This document shows positions 22,701-32,894 of a DNA stretch of 64,000 nucleotides, piece after piece (the first letter of the stretch is position 1; every line of letters starts with the position of its first letter). Below the pieces are notes generated by a model, which saw only the letters and a list, made by a program, of their open reading frames with translations, was not told the DNA's origin and ran no database searches. Source of the DNA: Eremophila alpestris peregrina (taxonomy: Eukaryota; Chordata; Aves; Passeriformes; Alaudidae); assembly GCA_009792885.1 (NCBI GenBank), contig WMCF01000016.1, positions 12,460,254 through 12,524,253 on the forward strand, in the 5' to 3' direction. The translations under genes were made by a program, and so were the position numbers.

Positions 22701-25700
22701 CCCGCGGCGGGCGGGGTGCGGGAGCGGCGGGGCCGGGGCAGAGGGACGGGCGGGAGCCCCGGGAAGGCGGTGTCCGCGGGGTGGTGGGGGCTGTGGGGGT
22801 GGGTTCTGCCCGGTGCAGCGGGAGCTGCGACGTGCCTGTGTCTGGCACCAGAGCCTCGGCGGGGAGAAGGGCCGGCGAGTCAGAGTCAAGTTAAAAGGGG
22901 CCCGGAGACTTCCGTTGTTTAAACTTGAATGCTCGAAAATGGTCTGAGAAGCAATAAACAATCTGATCCTTTTTCTCCCCCCTCTAGAAATCCAGTGCAG
23001 TATTAATCCACGGAGGTGCTGTGGGGACAGTTGGCAGTACAATGGCTTCTCAGTACCTCGTAGTGGCTCTGGCCGTTTTCTCCTCTTTTACCCAGGTTGT
23101 AATAGAAGCCAGCTCTTGGTGGTAAGCATCTCGTATCGACTTGGTTTTGAAAGGGGGTGTCAAGATTTGCTTGCTTCAATGTCTCTGTGCTTCTTCTGTA
23201 CTTTGTTTCTGCGGGAGTGCGGCAGGAGCGAGGCAGCAGGGGAGAAGTGTGCTGGTTGGAATATGTTGTGTAGGAAAAGGAACGGGTCTGTCAAATAAGG
23301 GTAAATGGGAAACATCTCGTCTTGTAAAATACAGTTTTTTTAAATGCTGTCTGGTAGATTCTCTATGAATTTTATCATCTTTACATTACTATAATTGTCT
23401 TTTTAAAAAGACGTTTCAACTCCCTTACGTTAAGACGTTTTGCATGTACTGAAATGCTGATTTGCAAGGGTAAACTTAATGTTTCAATTTGAAGTTTTCT
23501 GTAACTGAAATGTTTACAAATATATTTCATTACAAAGGAATACATTTAAATTCCTGCTTTGGCAAATTATATATATAGTGTACGATGTTGAGAGTTCTTG
23601 AAAGAGGTGTTTCTCTGCTTTTTCCAGTGATGCCTTTTGGATTAATAGCCACTTTTTAACTCGAATGTATCACGTGAAGATCACTTTAAGAATTAAGAAA
23701 GCAAAGTTGATTTTGTTTAGAATGAGTATACTTGTCTGTATGTTTCTGTGTTGTCAGTTTGGAAAAAGCTAGAAGTAGTCTGCAGCAAGTTTCTAACTTC
23801 TGGCTTGCTAAAGGTTTCCCTATTTGTTTATAGTAGATCAGATTGAAAAACCCAGACTTAAATATAAAGTATGTGTTAAGACAAATTGGGATTTGGAGAG
23901 CTTTTTTCATTTTTGCTTTATTTATTTTTCCTGGCCTTGCAATTGTTTGGAGCTCCTGTTATTTTTACTGTGTCAATTTAAGCTGGTAAAAGACTGCCTG
24001 GATGCAAGTCTTCCAAGTCTGTGTCGTACTTCAGTCTCTAATGTATGGTGATAACCACATGGGTGGAAACTAGTAACTTCTGTCCTGTTCTTGAAACAAA
24101 AGTTTCATATTTGAGTGTCTGGGGTTTTTCCTCACTTGTTAGCATAAACAGGAGTTCTATACTCATGTATAAGATACAATTCTCTCTAGGATTTATAGTT
24201 TTGGGTTTTTTAAATTTACTTAATTTTATTTTGAAGTCTTCTGGTTTTTTTAATGCAAATCTTTCTTTGTGCAGGTCTTTAGGGATGAACCCCATGAACC
24301 CCATGAACCCTGTTCAGATGTCAGAGGTGTATATTATAGGAGCCCAGCCACTATGTAGCCAGCTAGCAGGGCTTTCCCAAGGACAGAAGAAACTCTGCCA
24401 ATTGTATCAGGACCATATGCAGTTCATTGGAGAGGGTGCAAAGACGGGCATTAAGGAGTGCCAGTATCAATTCAGACATAGAAGATGGAATTGCAGCACT
24501 GTGGACAACAACTCTGTTTTTGGCAGAGTCATGCAGATAGGTAGGAAGCAACGTCTTTATGATTAAACTCTTGTCTAAGGATATGTATGGCACACACTGT
24601 TCTGCACTTGAATCTCTTGCCAGGTTCTTACTGAGTACTGTATACAATCAAGTGTTTCTAAAAGTTGGCAAAGGAGTTGGATTATTTTTAGCTGGAGGTG
24701 ATTTCCCACCACTGTCCAGCCATATGTGTTGGAAAACAAAGTAGGAGTATATATTTGCATATGGGAATAGGGGAGAAAGGAAAATGAGGCCCTGAAATCT
24801 CCTTCTTAGAAAACCTGAGACAAAACGAAGGCAACCTACAAGAATTAAAACCAGCAGCGTCTTGTAAAATTAAAGATGTCCATGTCTAGTTCCAAAGTTA
24901 GCAGCTGGATAATAAATCGCTCTTGGTCCAGAGGTTAACTGAAAATTGCTGCTCTCTCGATTAGTGTTTATAGGCAATTCCTCCTTGCTTATTTCCAGAT
25001 ACAGTATTTTTTCCTCTCTTTTTAAGGAAAACAGATTTCTTTTTAAATTACTGTAGCAGGGTGATTTTCATGAGATGAGTTATATCATGGTAAAATGTGT
25101 GATTGTCCTCGTAACTGACATTTAATGGAATCACATTGCTGGTAAGAGACATATTCTTGTTTAACATCTTATCACAATTTGGTGGACACCCAACCCTTCC
25201 CCTGTCAGATCCTCTTTGAACTGGCTTTCCCCAGTGCTCATGTGCTGCCTGCCTTTTCTGGCATTTAAGGAATAGTATTTTAAAGTCCTTGTCAAAATTT
25301 TAACCAGTGCTGTTGAACAGGGTCCATGGTGAAACCTTCCTGTGACTTTCTCAAGTCAGATTGCTGATTTTGTGTAATCAACTGAAAAACACCTATTTTT
25401 GTGGGTGACACTTGAGATCTTTTTAGTGAGTGGTACACTGGCAAACGCAGCACTGCTTTTTAGTTGGAGTTGTAAAGTAAAGCTTTTATGGCAGTGTTTT
25501 TCTGTCTTGCTTTAGAAAAAGAAAACGTTTTAAAATTGGTCTCAATCTAGGTTTGTCTGTAAATGGGCTGACTCCAGTTAAAGTTGAAAGAATTCACATT
25601 TGGTCTCAGTTTTTGGTAAAATAAGTTTTTATTTGGAGATTGTCAGACAAATAGAAAAAAATCTATTGCATGAAAGTACTGAATTGGAACATTTGATTTT

Positions 25701-28700
25701 AGATAAACAACCTTCCCTAGGCTTTTTAAAGCACAGTATTAACCCTCGATAGAGGGGTTTTTTTTACCTTACCCAAGCAAAAGTCTAAAAACTTTAAAGC
25801 AAACTTCTTTGGTACACCTCTCTGTTCTAGTAATCTAACAAATGTCAGAAAATGAATCAGTTTAAAATTTAGGCCTTCATTCTTCAGGCCTTATTTATTA
25901 TCCAAGCAAGTGAAAATTAGCTCAGGGAGACTCTTGGTGTGAAGGAGTGTACAGGATGGGGCCTGTGATTTGTGGTGTCTGTCTCTGGAATCGATGTCTC
26001 AGCCCTCCCCAGGTATGACAGATCTATTTAAAGGTGGTTCCTTTCAAGTTAAATAACTTTGCCACACCCTTTTGCTGGATATGACTGTATTAGCTGATGT
26101 CTACACAGCAATTCATCATGTAATTAGACCACTTATTCTAATTGCAGATGGAAGCAAGGTTAATAGCCATATTCAGGAGGTAGAGCATGGAGAGTGTATT
26201 CACTGAGAGCGAGGAAGGAGGTGTAACAGTCGTAGTATTTCACTGACCTCAGTAATGACCACTTGGTGTTCCTCTGTGTGCAAGGAAAAGTGGACAGAGC
26301 CTGATTGCATTGACTTCAGGCTGCCATGGCCTGTGTGGTGGCTGTCAGACAGCCCTTGCTCCCAGCAGTGCAGGAGGTGCAGGCTCTGACTGCCCATTGT
26401 TTGGGAGGCTTTGCCATGTGCCCTTGGTTGCGCCCCAGAGAGTTCCCGGGCACGGCGCTGCCCGCCGGCACAGCCACGGCCCCCTGTGTCAATGGACAGT
26501 CTTTCTTGCAGGATTTACCCTGCAGTTAGCTAAAGCTGTACAAATAAACCTGCCGTTGGGTTTGGAAACGCGCTCTGGGGCTTATTGAACTGTAAAATTT
26601 TAGGGCCTGTGTTCTGCACTGCTCTCCTTGGGTGCTGGTTCCCAGGTCAGGCCACGGTGCTCACTGCCATCTCCTGGCTTTGTGGCCAGCCCTGTGCAGG
26701 CTGCACATGGGCTTTGCACACGCAGCCAAGTGCTAACAGGAAACAAAATCACTGAATCCTCCCCCTGCAGCTCTGTGTGGTTGGGGTCCAGTTTATTCTG
26801 CCTTCAGCCTGATGTTGAATGCTTTTAAAATGCAAGACAAAGAACATTTTGTATCTTATGCTCAGGTATTAAAAAAAAAAAGGTTCTGTTCTTGCAGACT
26901 TCTTCAGATCAAGTGTAAAGCTCAGGGCCATGCTCTGTGGGTGGCTTCCTACAGTGTGTGTATATTGAACAGTTCCATTTCTATGTTTTATATATATGGG
27001 AGAGGGGGGACTCGAACGTGTTTGGAATGTGTATTTGCTTGCCATGGCTACAATAGAGAGAAATCCTGGACTGTGGGAAAAGACAGATATGTTTGACAGT
27101 GAAGGAAAGCACAGTTGTGCCTAAAGACTGAAAAAAGAAGAAGAAGAAAAAAAATCAGAGTAACTCATCCGTGTGGAAACATCACTCTTAATGTGTTTCT
27201 GGGGTCGATGACTTGAGGCAGTGTTGGCTTGAAGTGTACTTCAGCAGCTGATGCTATTTTATAATTTGCCTAAATGTTCAAGGAGAGAACTTGCAGGGCA
27301 ACTCTCCTTCCTTTACCCAAGCCTTTCCTTCTTCTTCCCTCTAAGAGTAAGTGCTTTAAAATTTGTTCCAGGGTAATAATGAAAACTAGTCAAAAATAGT
27401 CAGCTTTATGAGTTTAAATCCCACAATAAGCACAGAGTTAACCATGTGAAAGCATGAGCTAACTAAACATGAAAAAGAACAAAAATGGAACGGAAGAGGC
27501 AAGTCCTGTGGTCCAAAGCAGACCACGTTTCTTTCCTCTCAATATAGTGGAAATTTTGCTTAAGGAATTAATCCAAAAATGTGTGTTACAGAGCAAACGG
27601 GAACATTAAAATCTGTATGAGGTTCCCCCTGCTATAGTTTGCAGTAGATGCAAGGCATAAGTCACCACATGAAGCCAATGTTTTTTTAACTGAAAATGCT
27701 TCTCCTGTAACCCTTTATACCCACAATTCTTGTAGATATTTCCAAGAGCAGGTGTCTATGAGTATAGACCATTGTGAAGTAGCAAAGTGCTTCTGATCTT
27801 CCTTAAGTCTCCTCTTTCCTAACATAAGATTTCTGATTTTTCCCATTTAAACCCAGCATCTATTACTAAAATTAATCCTGTGGATGACAGCTGTTGTATT
27901 AACAAAGCTGCTCTGATCATGGTGTCATCTTGATGTTAAATATGAACCAGACTTCAAATTATTTATGTTTCAGAAGTGCTTGAAAGCTCCTATTAGATTT
28001 GACCTGTCATGATACGCCTTGTACAAAGAGATTTAGCCTAAAAATGTTGCTGTCTAAATATACATGACTTGCCCAAACCACAGCCTCTTAAAGTCCTTTT
28101 TCAAAGGCCCATGATGTTCCCTAAGTAAAATCACGTAAAATCAAGATTAAAAGCTAGCTTGATCTATTGATTAGACTGAAGCTTAGGAATAAAACTTAAA
28201 TCGTATAAACAAAAAAAAAAATATTTAGTCTATTCTTAGATGAGGAATATTCTGAGAATCTGTCTTGGAAAAGACCCATTGGGATGCTGTCTCTTAAGGA
28301 GAAAAATAAACTTCAAGTGTTGCTCTCTGGTGCAAGTTTTCTGTTTGTTTATCTGCAAGTTTGCTAGTTGTACTCAGAACCTTGTGGCACCCTTGGAAAA
28401 GTGATTGGGGAAGTCGGACACTCAGTGAGGTGGGATCAGATACTGTCAATAGGATGGTATGTGGCCATGTCTTGCATTATGGGTATTGTAACTTTTTCGT
28501 AACGAAAGTTGGAAACTTGAGGTTTTCCATTTCCATTTAAGGGCACCAGATGCAGGAGAAAACCTTCAAGTCCACCTTGTGCCAAGGGTTTTCTCTTCCC
28601 TGTAATTTGTAAAAATGATTGTCCATGGGCTCCCTTGCCATATTCTCAAGAGCTGGAGTGGTGGATAATAACCAGCACAGGTTGTTGTTAGTTTTAAATA

Positions 28701-31514
28701 GTCTCCTCCAGAAGTGTCTGGCTAATGTGTAGGGTGGAAAGTTGTGTGTTATTCTGCTGCGTTTCTTTTGATACCAGGAGACTTTGTAAAACGCTTGAAC
28801 TTTAAATAAATTGGAATAAGTGGGTGAAGTGCATCAATCATGTTTGAGAAGTAGTAATTTAAGAACCAGACTTTTAAAAGTTGTATTTAGCATCTCTTTC
28901 TTCTGAAGGACAGGGAGCCTGTTGCCCTTCCCTCCCCTCACAAGCAGGCCTGGCTGCTTTGGCCCCTCTGGCCCTGTGGCCCTGACCCTCCTCCACTCTG
29001 CTCTCTCACTGAGACATGAATGAGAAGTGATTTCTGCTCTTGACAAACTGTGTGTGCTCAAATGGCTTGGGTTTGCTGGGTTCTTTCAGAGTGAGGACAT
29101 TTTGGGCAGCGTGGCTGGGGGTTACTCTTGCTGTATGAGTGAACTTGGTGAACACTTGGGCCAGGAGCGGTGGCTGTCCCCTAACCCCACTTGTGTCTCC
29201 ATGCAGGCAGCCGGGAGACGGCCTTCACGTACGCGGTGAGCGCGGCCGGCGTGGTGAACGCCATGAGCCGCGCGTGCCGCGAGGGCGAGCTGTCCTCGTG
29301 CGGCTGCAGCCGCGCCGCGCGCCCCAAGGACCTGCCCCGGGACTGGCTGTGGGGCGGCTGTGGTGACAACATCGAGTACGGGTACCGCTTCGCCAAGGAG
29401 TTCGTGGACGCCCGCGAGCGCGAGCGCGTCTACCAGCGAGGCTCCTATGAGAGCGCCCGCATCATGATGAACCTGCACAACAACGAGGCCGGCAGGAGAG
29501 TGAGTGTCTGCACAGCAACAGCGTGGCCCTCCGTGCTCCTCCTCACCCCTTCTTCCTGGGAAAAATGAGGTTCAGTGGGGCGCAGAGCAGCCACCGTGGC
29601 TTGTCTTTGTGTTGGTGCACAAGAGAATGGCAAATACGGGGTGTGGGTGGGTGGAGAGCGAGTTGAGTTGGTGTTGCTGTTGGTTGTCTGACAGTCCTGT
29701 TGCTTTCTTTATGGGGGAGGCTGGGACCAAAGCGTGTTGTGTTTCCCGCTGTATTGTTTCATGGAAAGTGCCCTGCTCGCTGTGGATTCTCTGTAGAACA
29801 GAATTTTATTAGTTGGTATTTCCAACCAGGACAGTGTGTGTTGGAAGGAAGAGGGGTGTGCTGGGCTTCCCAGGCTGGAATTGTGCCACAGGATTGTTCT
29901 GACTTTTATTTTTTTCCTTTGCCTGGTTTAAGAGTATGTGAAAAGCTTCTCTATGCTGTTAGAAAACATAGTCTTCTGTGGTTGAACATGTCTTCATGGT
30001 TTCTTTAATCTCAAAAATGCTTTAAATGAATGGGTGTAAACATTTTTTTAATAGTCTGAATCTGAAGAGCCAAAATCATTATTTTCCCAGATCTTGAAGT
30101 GCCAGCAATAGTCGACTGAGACTTTACACTTGTGTTGCAAGGTGAAGAAGGATGAAAGATAATTGAAAGTTAATAGTATTTAAATGTAAGAGGAGGGTGT
30201 GTGAAAGCAATGGACTGGCCAATTACTATTAGCAAGAAGAAAAATGACACTTTCTCAGTTGCTTATGGAGACTTAAGGAGTTGTTTCCTTCCTCAGCCTC
30301 ATCTTTGCAGTGCCATTTGGCAGAGTTAAGACTCTGTAACTGCTGGGTGGAAGCTGTCTACAGTATCATCTAATGTGTCAGACACCAGGATTTTTGGGGC
30401 AGTGTCAACACTGACTCTTATTTTATTTGTACAGGGCAAATGACTGAGGTTTCCCTGCCAAAGCTTTGTAAAGAGGATATTGCTATGTAGCTCTGACTCC
30501 CACCCATAGGTGTTTGGGGGTTTCTTCTTGGATGAAATCTCTCTTCCAGAGCGATATTTGGGATAGGAGGAGAATACTGAGCCAAGAGTAGACAATCAGC
30601 TGCAGCTGAGCCAGGAGCAAGAGGAATCTTAACTCTTTCCCTAATTGCAGCCTCAAGCAGAGATCAATAGGCAGAGTAACTCAGATAGAAAATGAGGGGA
30701 TGTTTTAGATTTCTCAATGAAACAGCAAAATCCTTCGCTGGCGTGAGAGCGAATTCCTAGAATTTGAGTGCAGCCTGAGTGATGCTGCTGTCTGGGCTGT
30801 GTGTGCTGTTGTGGGGAGAGGCTGGTGACACTCTCTCCTCCTCCTCTTCCTGGCTCTTCGGGGTGCTGGGGGTGCATGGGTGTGTCAGCTGGCTCATCCT
30901 TCCCACTGCACTGGAGGAGAGGAGAGGATGCTAAGGTGAATGCCGCGGAGGGGCCAGTGGGAATACGACAGAGGGCAGGAGAAGCGGGGTGTAAATGCTC
31001 TCACAGCCACACTAGTTTTCACCATGGTTTTTGCTTCTCTCTCCGCCTCCTGCAGACGGTGTACAACCTGGCTGACGTGGCCTGCAAGTGCCACGGCGTC
31101 TCCGGCTCCTGCAGCCTGAAGACCTGCTGGCTGCAGCTGGCCGACTTCCGCAAGGTGGGCGACGCCTTGAAGGAGAAGTACGACAGCGCCGCCGCCATGA
31201 AGCTCAACAGCCGGGGCAAGCTGGTGCAGGTGAACAGCCGCTTCAACGCCCCCACCATCCACGACCTGGTGTACATCGACCCCAGCCCCGACTACTGCGT
31301 GCGCAACGAGAGCACGGGCTCCCTGGGCACCCAGGGCCGCCTGTGCAACAAGACCTCGGAGGGCATGGACGGCTGTGAACTCATGTGCTGTGGCCGGGGC
31401 TACGACCAGTTCAAGACGGTGCAGCGAGAGCGCTGCCACTGCAAGTTCCACTGGTGCTGCTACGTGAAATGCAAGTTGTGCACAGAGATCGTGGACCAGT
31501 TTGTGTGCAAATAG
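19773..31514 (+). CDS. WNT5A: WNT5A, secreted Wnt family ligand (five exons, 385 aa)
   Basis: The joined CDS uses 19,773-19,778, 22,988-23,121, 24,275-24,540, 29,207-29,499 and 31,056-31,514: 1,158 nt, 385 residues, all with GT-AG introns. It encodes a secreted cysteine-rich glycoprotein ligand of Frizzled/ROR receptors, mainly non-canonical. Residues 1-38 include the signal peptide (hydrophobic core about 25-37). The mature Wnt domain has 24 cysteines, the canonical number. Ser249 in the CHGVSGSC motif matches the palmitoleoylated serine (human 244). N-glycosylation sequons are at Asn119, 125, 317 and 331. WNT5A rather than WNT5B is called from residues such as VQMSEVYIIGAQP and HRRWNCSTVDN. 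The start ATG has G at -3 and G at +4, and exon 1 ends Met-Glu as in other WNT5A genes. Human is 380 residues from memory. The five extra residues fall at the MNP repeat (residues 51-59), where human has MNNP. Confidence 0.98.
19779..22987 (+). other. WNT5A: WNT5A intron 1 (3,209 bp, CpG-rich)
   Basis: The donor is GTGAGT and the acceptor is a CT-rich tract ending CCTCTAG. It is very GC-rich, with T-rich pyrimidine tracts at 20,985-21,023 and 22,031-22,097, a C run near 20,240, and a C-run array at 22,671-22,704. Long open frames here on both strands reflect base composition. It is a candidate host of an alternative promoter and first exon, as in mammals, but no specific exon can be supported. 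Confidence 0.8.
22671..22704 (-). promoter_or_regulatory. Predicted G-quadruplex / i-motif (C-run array)
   Basis: Seven consecutive runs of three to four C separated by single G or GT spacers on the + strand predict a stable G-quadruplex on the - strand. It lies about 280 bp upstream of exon 2, where an intron-1 promoter could sit. Structure is predicted from sequence only. Confidence 0.6.
22988..23121 (+). CDS. WNT5A: WNT5A coding exon 2 (signal peptide)
   Basis: It encodes residues 3-46 and two bases of Trp47. It holds Met21 (ATG 23,042-23,044, A at -3 and G at +4, better than the first ATG), the hydrophobic signal core (residues 25-37) and the mature N-terminus ending in the SSWW motif. 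The donor is GGTAAGC with a phase 2 intron. If a transcript starts in intron 1, Met21 would give a 365-residue protein that keeps the signal core. Confidence 0.97.
23122..24274 (+). other. WNT5A: WNT5A intron 2 (1,153 bp)
   Basis: Donor GTAAGC, acceptor TTTGTGCAG. AT-rich. Nothing else recognised. Confidence 0.9.
24275..24540 (+). CDS. WNT5A: WNT5A coding exon 3
   Basis: It encodes residues 47-136 in part: the MNP tripeptide repeat (51-59), the start of the Wnt fold with cysteines 74, 88, 109 and 120, the QFRHRRWNCS motif, and sequons at Asn119 and Asn125. Third-position GC is about 56% by hand count (49 of 88), much lower than in the next two exons. Donor GTAGGA, phase 1. Confidence 0.98.
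24285..24311 (+). repeat. WNT5A: 9-bp coding tandem repeat (MNP x3)
   Basis: Three adjacent copies of ATGAACCCC (the last with CCT) encode Met-Asn-Pro three times immediately after the SSWWSLG motif. It is an in-frame minisatellite-like array in the N-terminal region of the secreted protein. Confidence 0.95.
24541..29206 (+). other. WNT5A: WNT5A intron 3 (4,666 bp)
   Basis: The largest intron. Donor GTAGGA, acceptor CTCCATGCAG. Mostly AT-rich, with a small GC-rich patch near 26,330-26,540 that opens short frames but has no recognisable product. No transposable element recognised. Confidence 0.9.
29207..29499 (+). CDS. WNT5A: WNT5A coding exon 4
   Basis: It encodes residues 136-233, including GSRETAFTYAVSAAGV, cysteines 159, 167, 169 and 187, and the WLWGGCGDN motif shared by Wnt proteins. 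Third-position GC is about 95% by hand count (92 of 97). The frame shows CpG-dense codon choice such as runs of GCG and CGC. Donor GTGAGT, phase 0. Confidence 0.98.
29500..31055 (+). other. WNT5A: WNT5A intron 4 (1,556 bp)
   Basis: Donor GTGAGT, acceptor CCGCCTCCTGCAG. Nothing else recognised. Confidence 0.9.
31056..31514 (+). CDS. WNT5A: WNT5A coding exon 5 (C-terminal)
   Basis: It encodes residues 234-385 and TAG at 31,512-31,514. It carries 16 of the 24 cysteines: the lipid thumb hairpin (CKCHGVSGSC, Ser249 lipid site), then the C-terminal finger domain with CELMCCGRGY, CHCKFHWCC and the terminal QFVCK. Sequons are at Asn317 and Asn331. Third-position GC is about 94% by hand count. Compared with remembered mammalian sequence, Arg357 (VQRERC) and Leu374 (KCKLC) replace Thr and Lys. 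Confidence 0.99.
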   Translation, partial: TVYNLADVACKCHGVSGSCSLKTCWLQLADFRKVGDALKEKYDSAAAMKLNSRGKLVQVNSRFNAPTIHDLVYIDPSPDYCVRNESTGSLGTQGRLCNKTSEGMDGCELMCCGRGYDQFKTVQRERCHCKFHWCCYVKCKLCTEIVDQFVCK

Positions 31515-31656
31515 AGCATGGACGAGGTGGGAGGAGCCGCAGCCGCCTGCCAGCAAGGGGGTGCAGGCCCCTCTCCCTTTCCGCGGGACTATCTCCACTT
31601 TATTTATAGAGTCCAACGAGATTTTTGTCTTCTTTTAAGAAAAAAAAAAAAAAAAA

Positions 31657-31726
31657 NNNNNNNNNNNNNNNNNNNNNNNNNNNNNNNNNNNNNNNNNNNN
31701 NNNNNNNNNNNNNNNNNNNNNNNNNN
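31657..31726. other. Assembly gap (70 N) inside an A homopolymer
   Basis: Seventy N are flanked by 16 A on the left (from 31,641) and at least 12 A on the right. The gap lies 142 bp after the WNT5A stop codon. True length and content are unknown; a long poly(A) run is likely. Confidence 0.99.
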
Positions 31727-32121
31727 AAAAAAAAAAAAGAAAGAAAAAAGAAAAATATAAAGGTTGCAAAGAGAAGTGCCTGGAAACCCTCTCTGCGTCC
31801 ATCCCAGAACTGTGTGAGGCTTATATTTTTGGCAATGATGGGGGAGAATCTGAGAATATTTATTTTACAAAGTTAAAAAAAAAAATTGACTTTTCTTACA
31901 AACAATAGAGTAGTTTGAGGGGAAAATCCAACATATCCTAATTTTAGATCCATGGAACGTAATACATGTGCAGTAGGCAGAGCAACCATGTAATGTGCTT
32001 GGGATGTTAGAGCAATCCTTATGGATATGAGGAACACACAGACCTGTCCATGACTTTTAGGTTCAGACACTAGAAGTTGCTAGAATAGGGTGTACAAAGC
32101 TGTTCAGTGCATGTAGGGCTC

Positions 32122-32129
32122 TGTAAATA
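32122..32129 (+). promoter_or_regulatory. Pumilio-type element in WNT5A 3' UTR
   Basis: Exact TGTAAATA, matching the TGTANATA consensus for Pumilio-family RNA-binding proteins. Confidence 0.4.
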
Positions 32130-32857
32130 AGGGGTATGTTCATCACAAGGTGTGGTGTCGGGTGCCCGCCAAGGGTCACCAGAGGGCAAAGAGCAAAGGA
32201 TCAGAAAGGCTTCAACTGCGCTATCCCTGAGTCACCGGGGCTGGTTCCAGAACCAGGCAAGACAGGAAAGAAAAACCACAGCAAAAAAAAATCTGTCTTG
32301 GTGAATAATAGAGATATTCTTCAAGGCAGAGCTTGGCCTCATCAGCTAATTGTGACGTTCGAGTGTCTCATGTGCCGGAGCAGCCCGGGGCAGGCTGCCC
32401 GGAGCTCCAGAGCTGGGCACTGCTTGCAAACAGCTCTGGTTTCCCAGCCTGGAAAGCCCATGGAAAGGAGAGTTCCCCAACTTTGAAAATGCCTTAAAAT
32501 GGTGTAATAGCTGGCTGTCTTTCAAAACACAGCTTGACAAATAACTCCTCTAATTTTATGTGAGAAAATAAATCATTAGATAGCCACTCTTGGAATGATT
32601 GATTTTTAATTTTTTTCGCAGATTTTGGGAACGCTTTCACTCAAGGAGACAATAGTTTCATATTTTAATAACATTAAGTGACTATTATAGTTCAATGAAA
32701 CGTTGCAGCAATACCAAATTTATCATCCTATGTCTTTAATACACATGCTTTAGATAATATATTGCAGATATACACTACAACTGTTCACACTATACTCGAG
32801 CAGTTTCATATATATGGGAGAACTGTGGTCTCTGGTGTCTGATATTTCAAATCTTTT

Positions 32858-32865
32858 TGTACATA
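32858..32865 (+). promoter_or_regulatory. Pumilio-type element in WNT5A 3' UTR
   Basis: Exact TGTACATA, a TGTANATA match, 24 bp upstream of the AATAAA at 32,889-32,894. Confidence 0.4.
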
Positions 32866-32888
32866 CATATTTTAATGATTTAGAAAAT

Positions 32889-32894
32889 AATAAA
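32889..32894 (+). terminator. Proximal poly(A) signal candidate
   Basis: AATAAA in the WNT5A 3' UTR. It is an upstream alternative to the distal signal and would give a 3' UTR about 1 kb shorter. The downstream GT-rich element is weak. Confidence 0.35.

Larger units (their letters stand above)
16840..22920. promoter_or_regulatory. WNT5A: CpG-rich promoter domain of WNT5A
   Basis: A roughly 6-kb stretch is strongly GC- and CpG-rich compared with the AT-rich flanks. It covers the upstream promoter, exon 1 and almost all of intron 1. Broad, discontinuous CpG islands of this kind are typical of developmental regulator genes. The domain is broken by the TG/TA tract (18.07-18.33 kb) and by four T-rich pyrimidine tracts. 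Human WNT5A has two promoters, one driving an exon inside intron 1. The CpG-rich intron 1 here is compatible with the same arrangement, but no alternative first exon could be fixed. Confidence 0.75.
19528..23006 (+). other. Upstream ORF 3, overlapping the main start across the exon 1-2 junction
   Basis: ATG at 19,528 (C at -3, G at +4) opens a frame two bases out of register with WNT5A. No in-frame stop occurs before the exon 1 donor. After splicing (19,778 to 22,988) it runs six more codons, the first completed across the junction, to TAA at 23,004-23,006, giving 89 codons. It overlaps the main ATG at 19,773, so ribosomes translating it would miss that start and could only use later sites. 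The peptide matches no family I know. Confidence 0.4.

Noticed and set aside
26310..26588. 92-codon frame in intron 3 over a GC-rich patch
   Set aside because: Not flanked by frame-consistent splice sites, no known domain, and WNT5A exons 3 and 4 join perfectly without it.
29122..29478. Minus-strand frame opposite WNT5A exon 4
   Set aside because: Antisense shadow of the GC3-rich exon, no independent evidence.
24275..31514. Possibility that the gene is WNT5B
   Set aside because: Diagnostic residues (VQMSEVYIIGAQP, HRRWNCSTVDN, FVCK terminus) match WNT5A, and the two-codon first exon fits WNT5A.
30894..31616. 240-codon minus-strand frame opposite WNT5A exon 5
   Set aside because: It is the antisense shadow of a GC3-rich coding exon.
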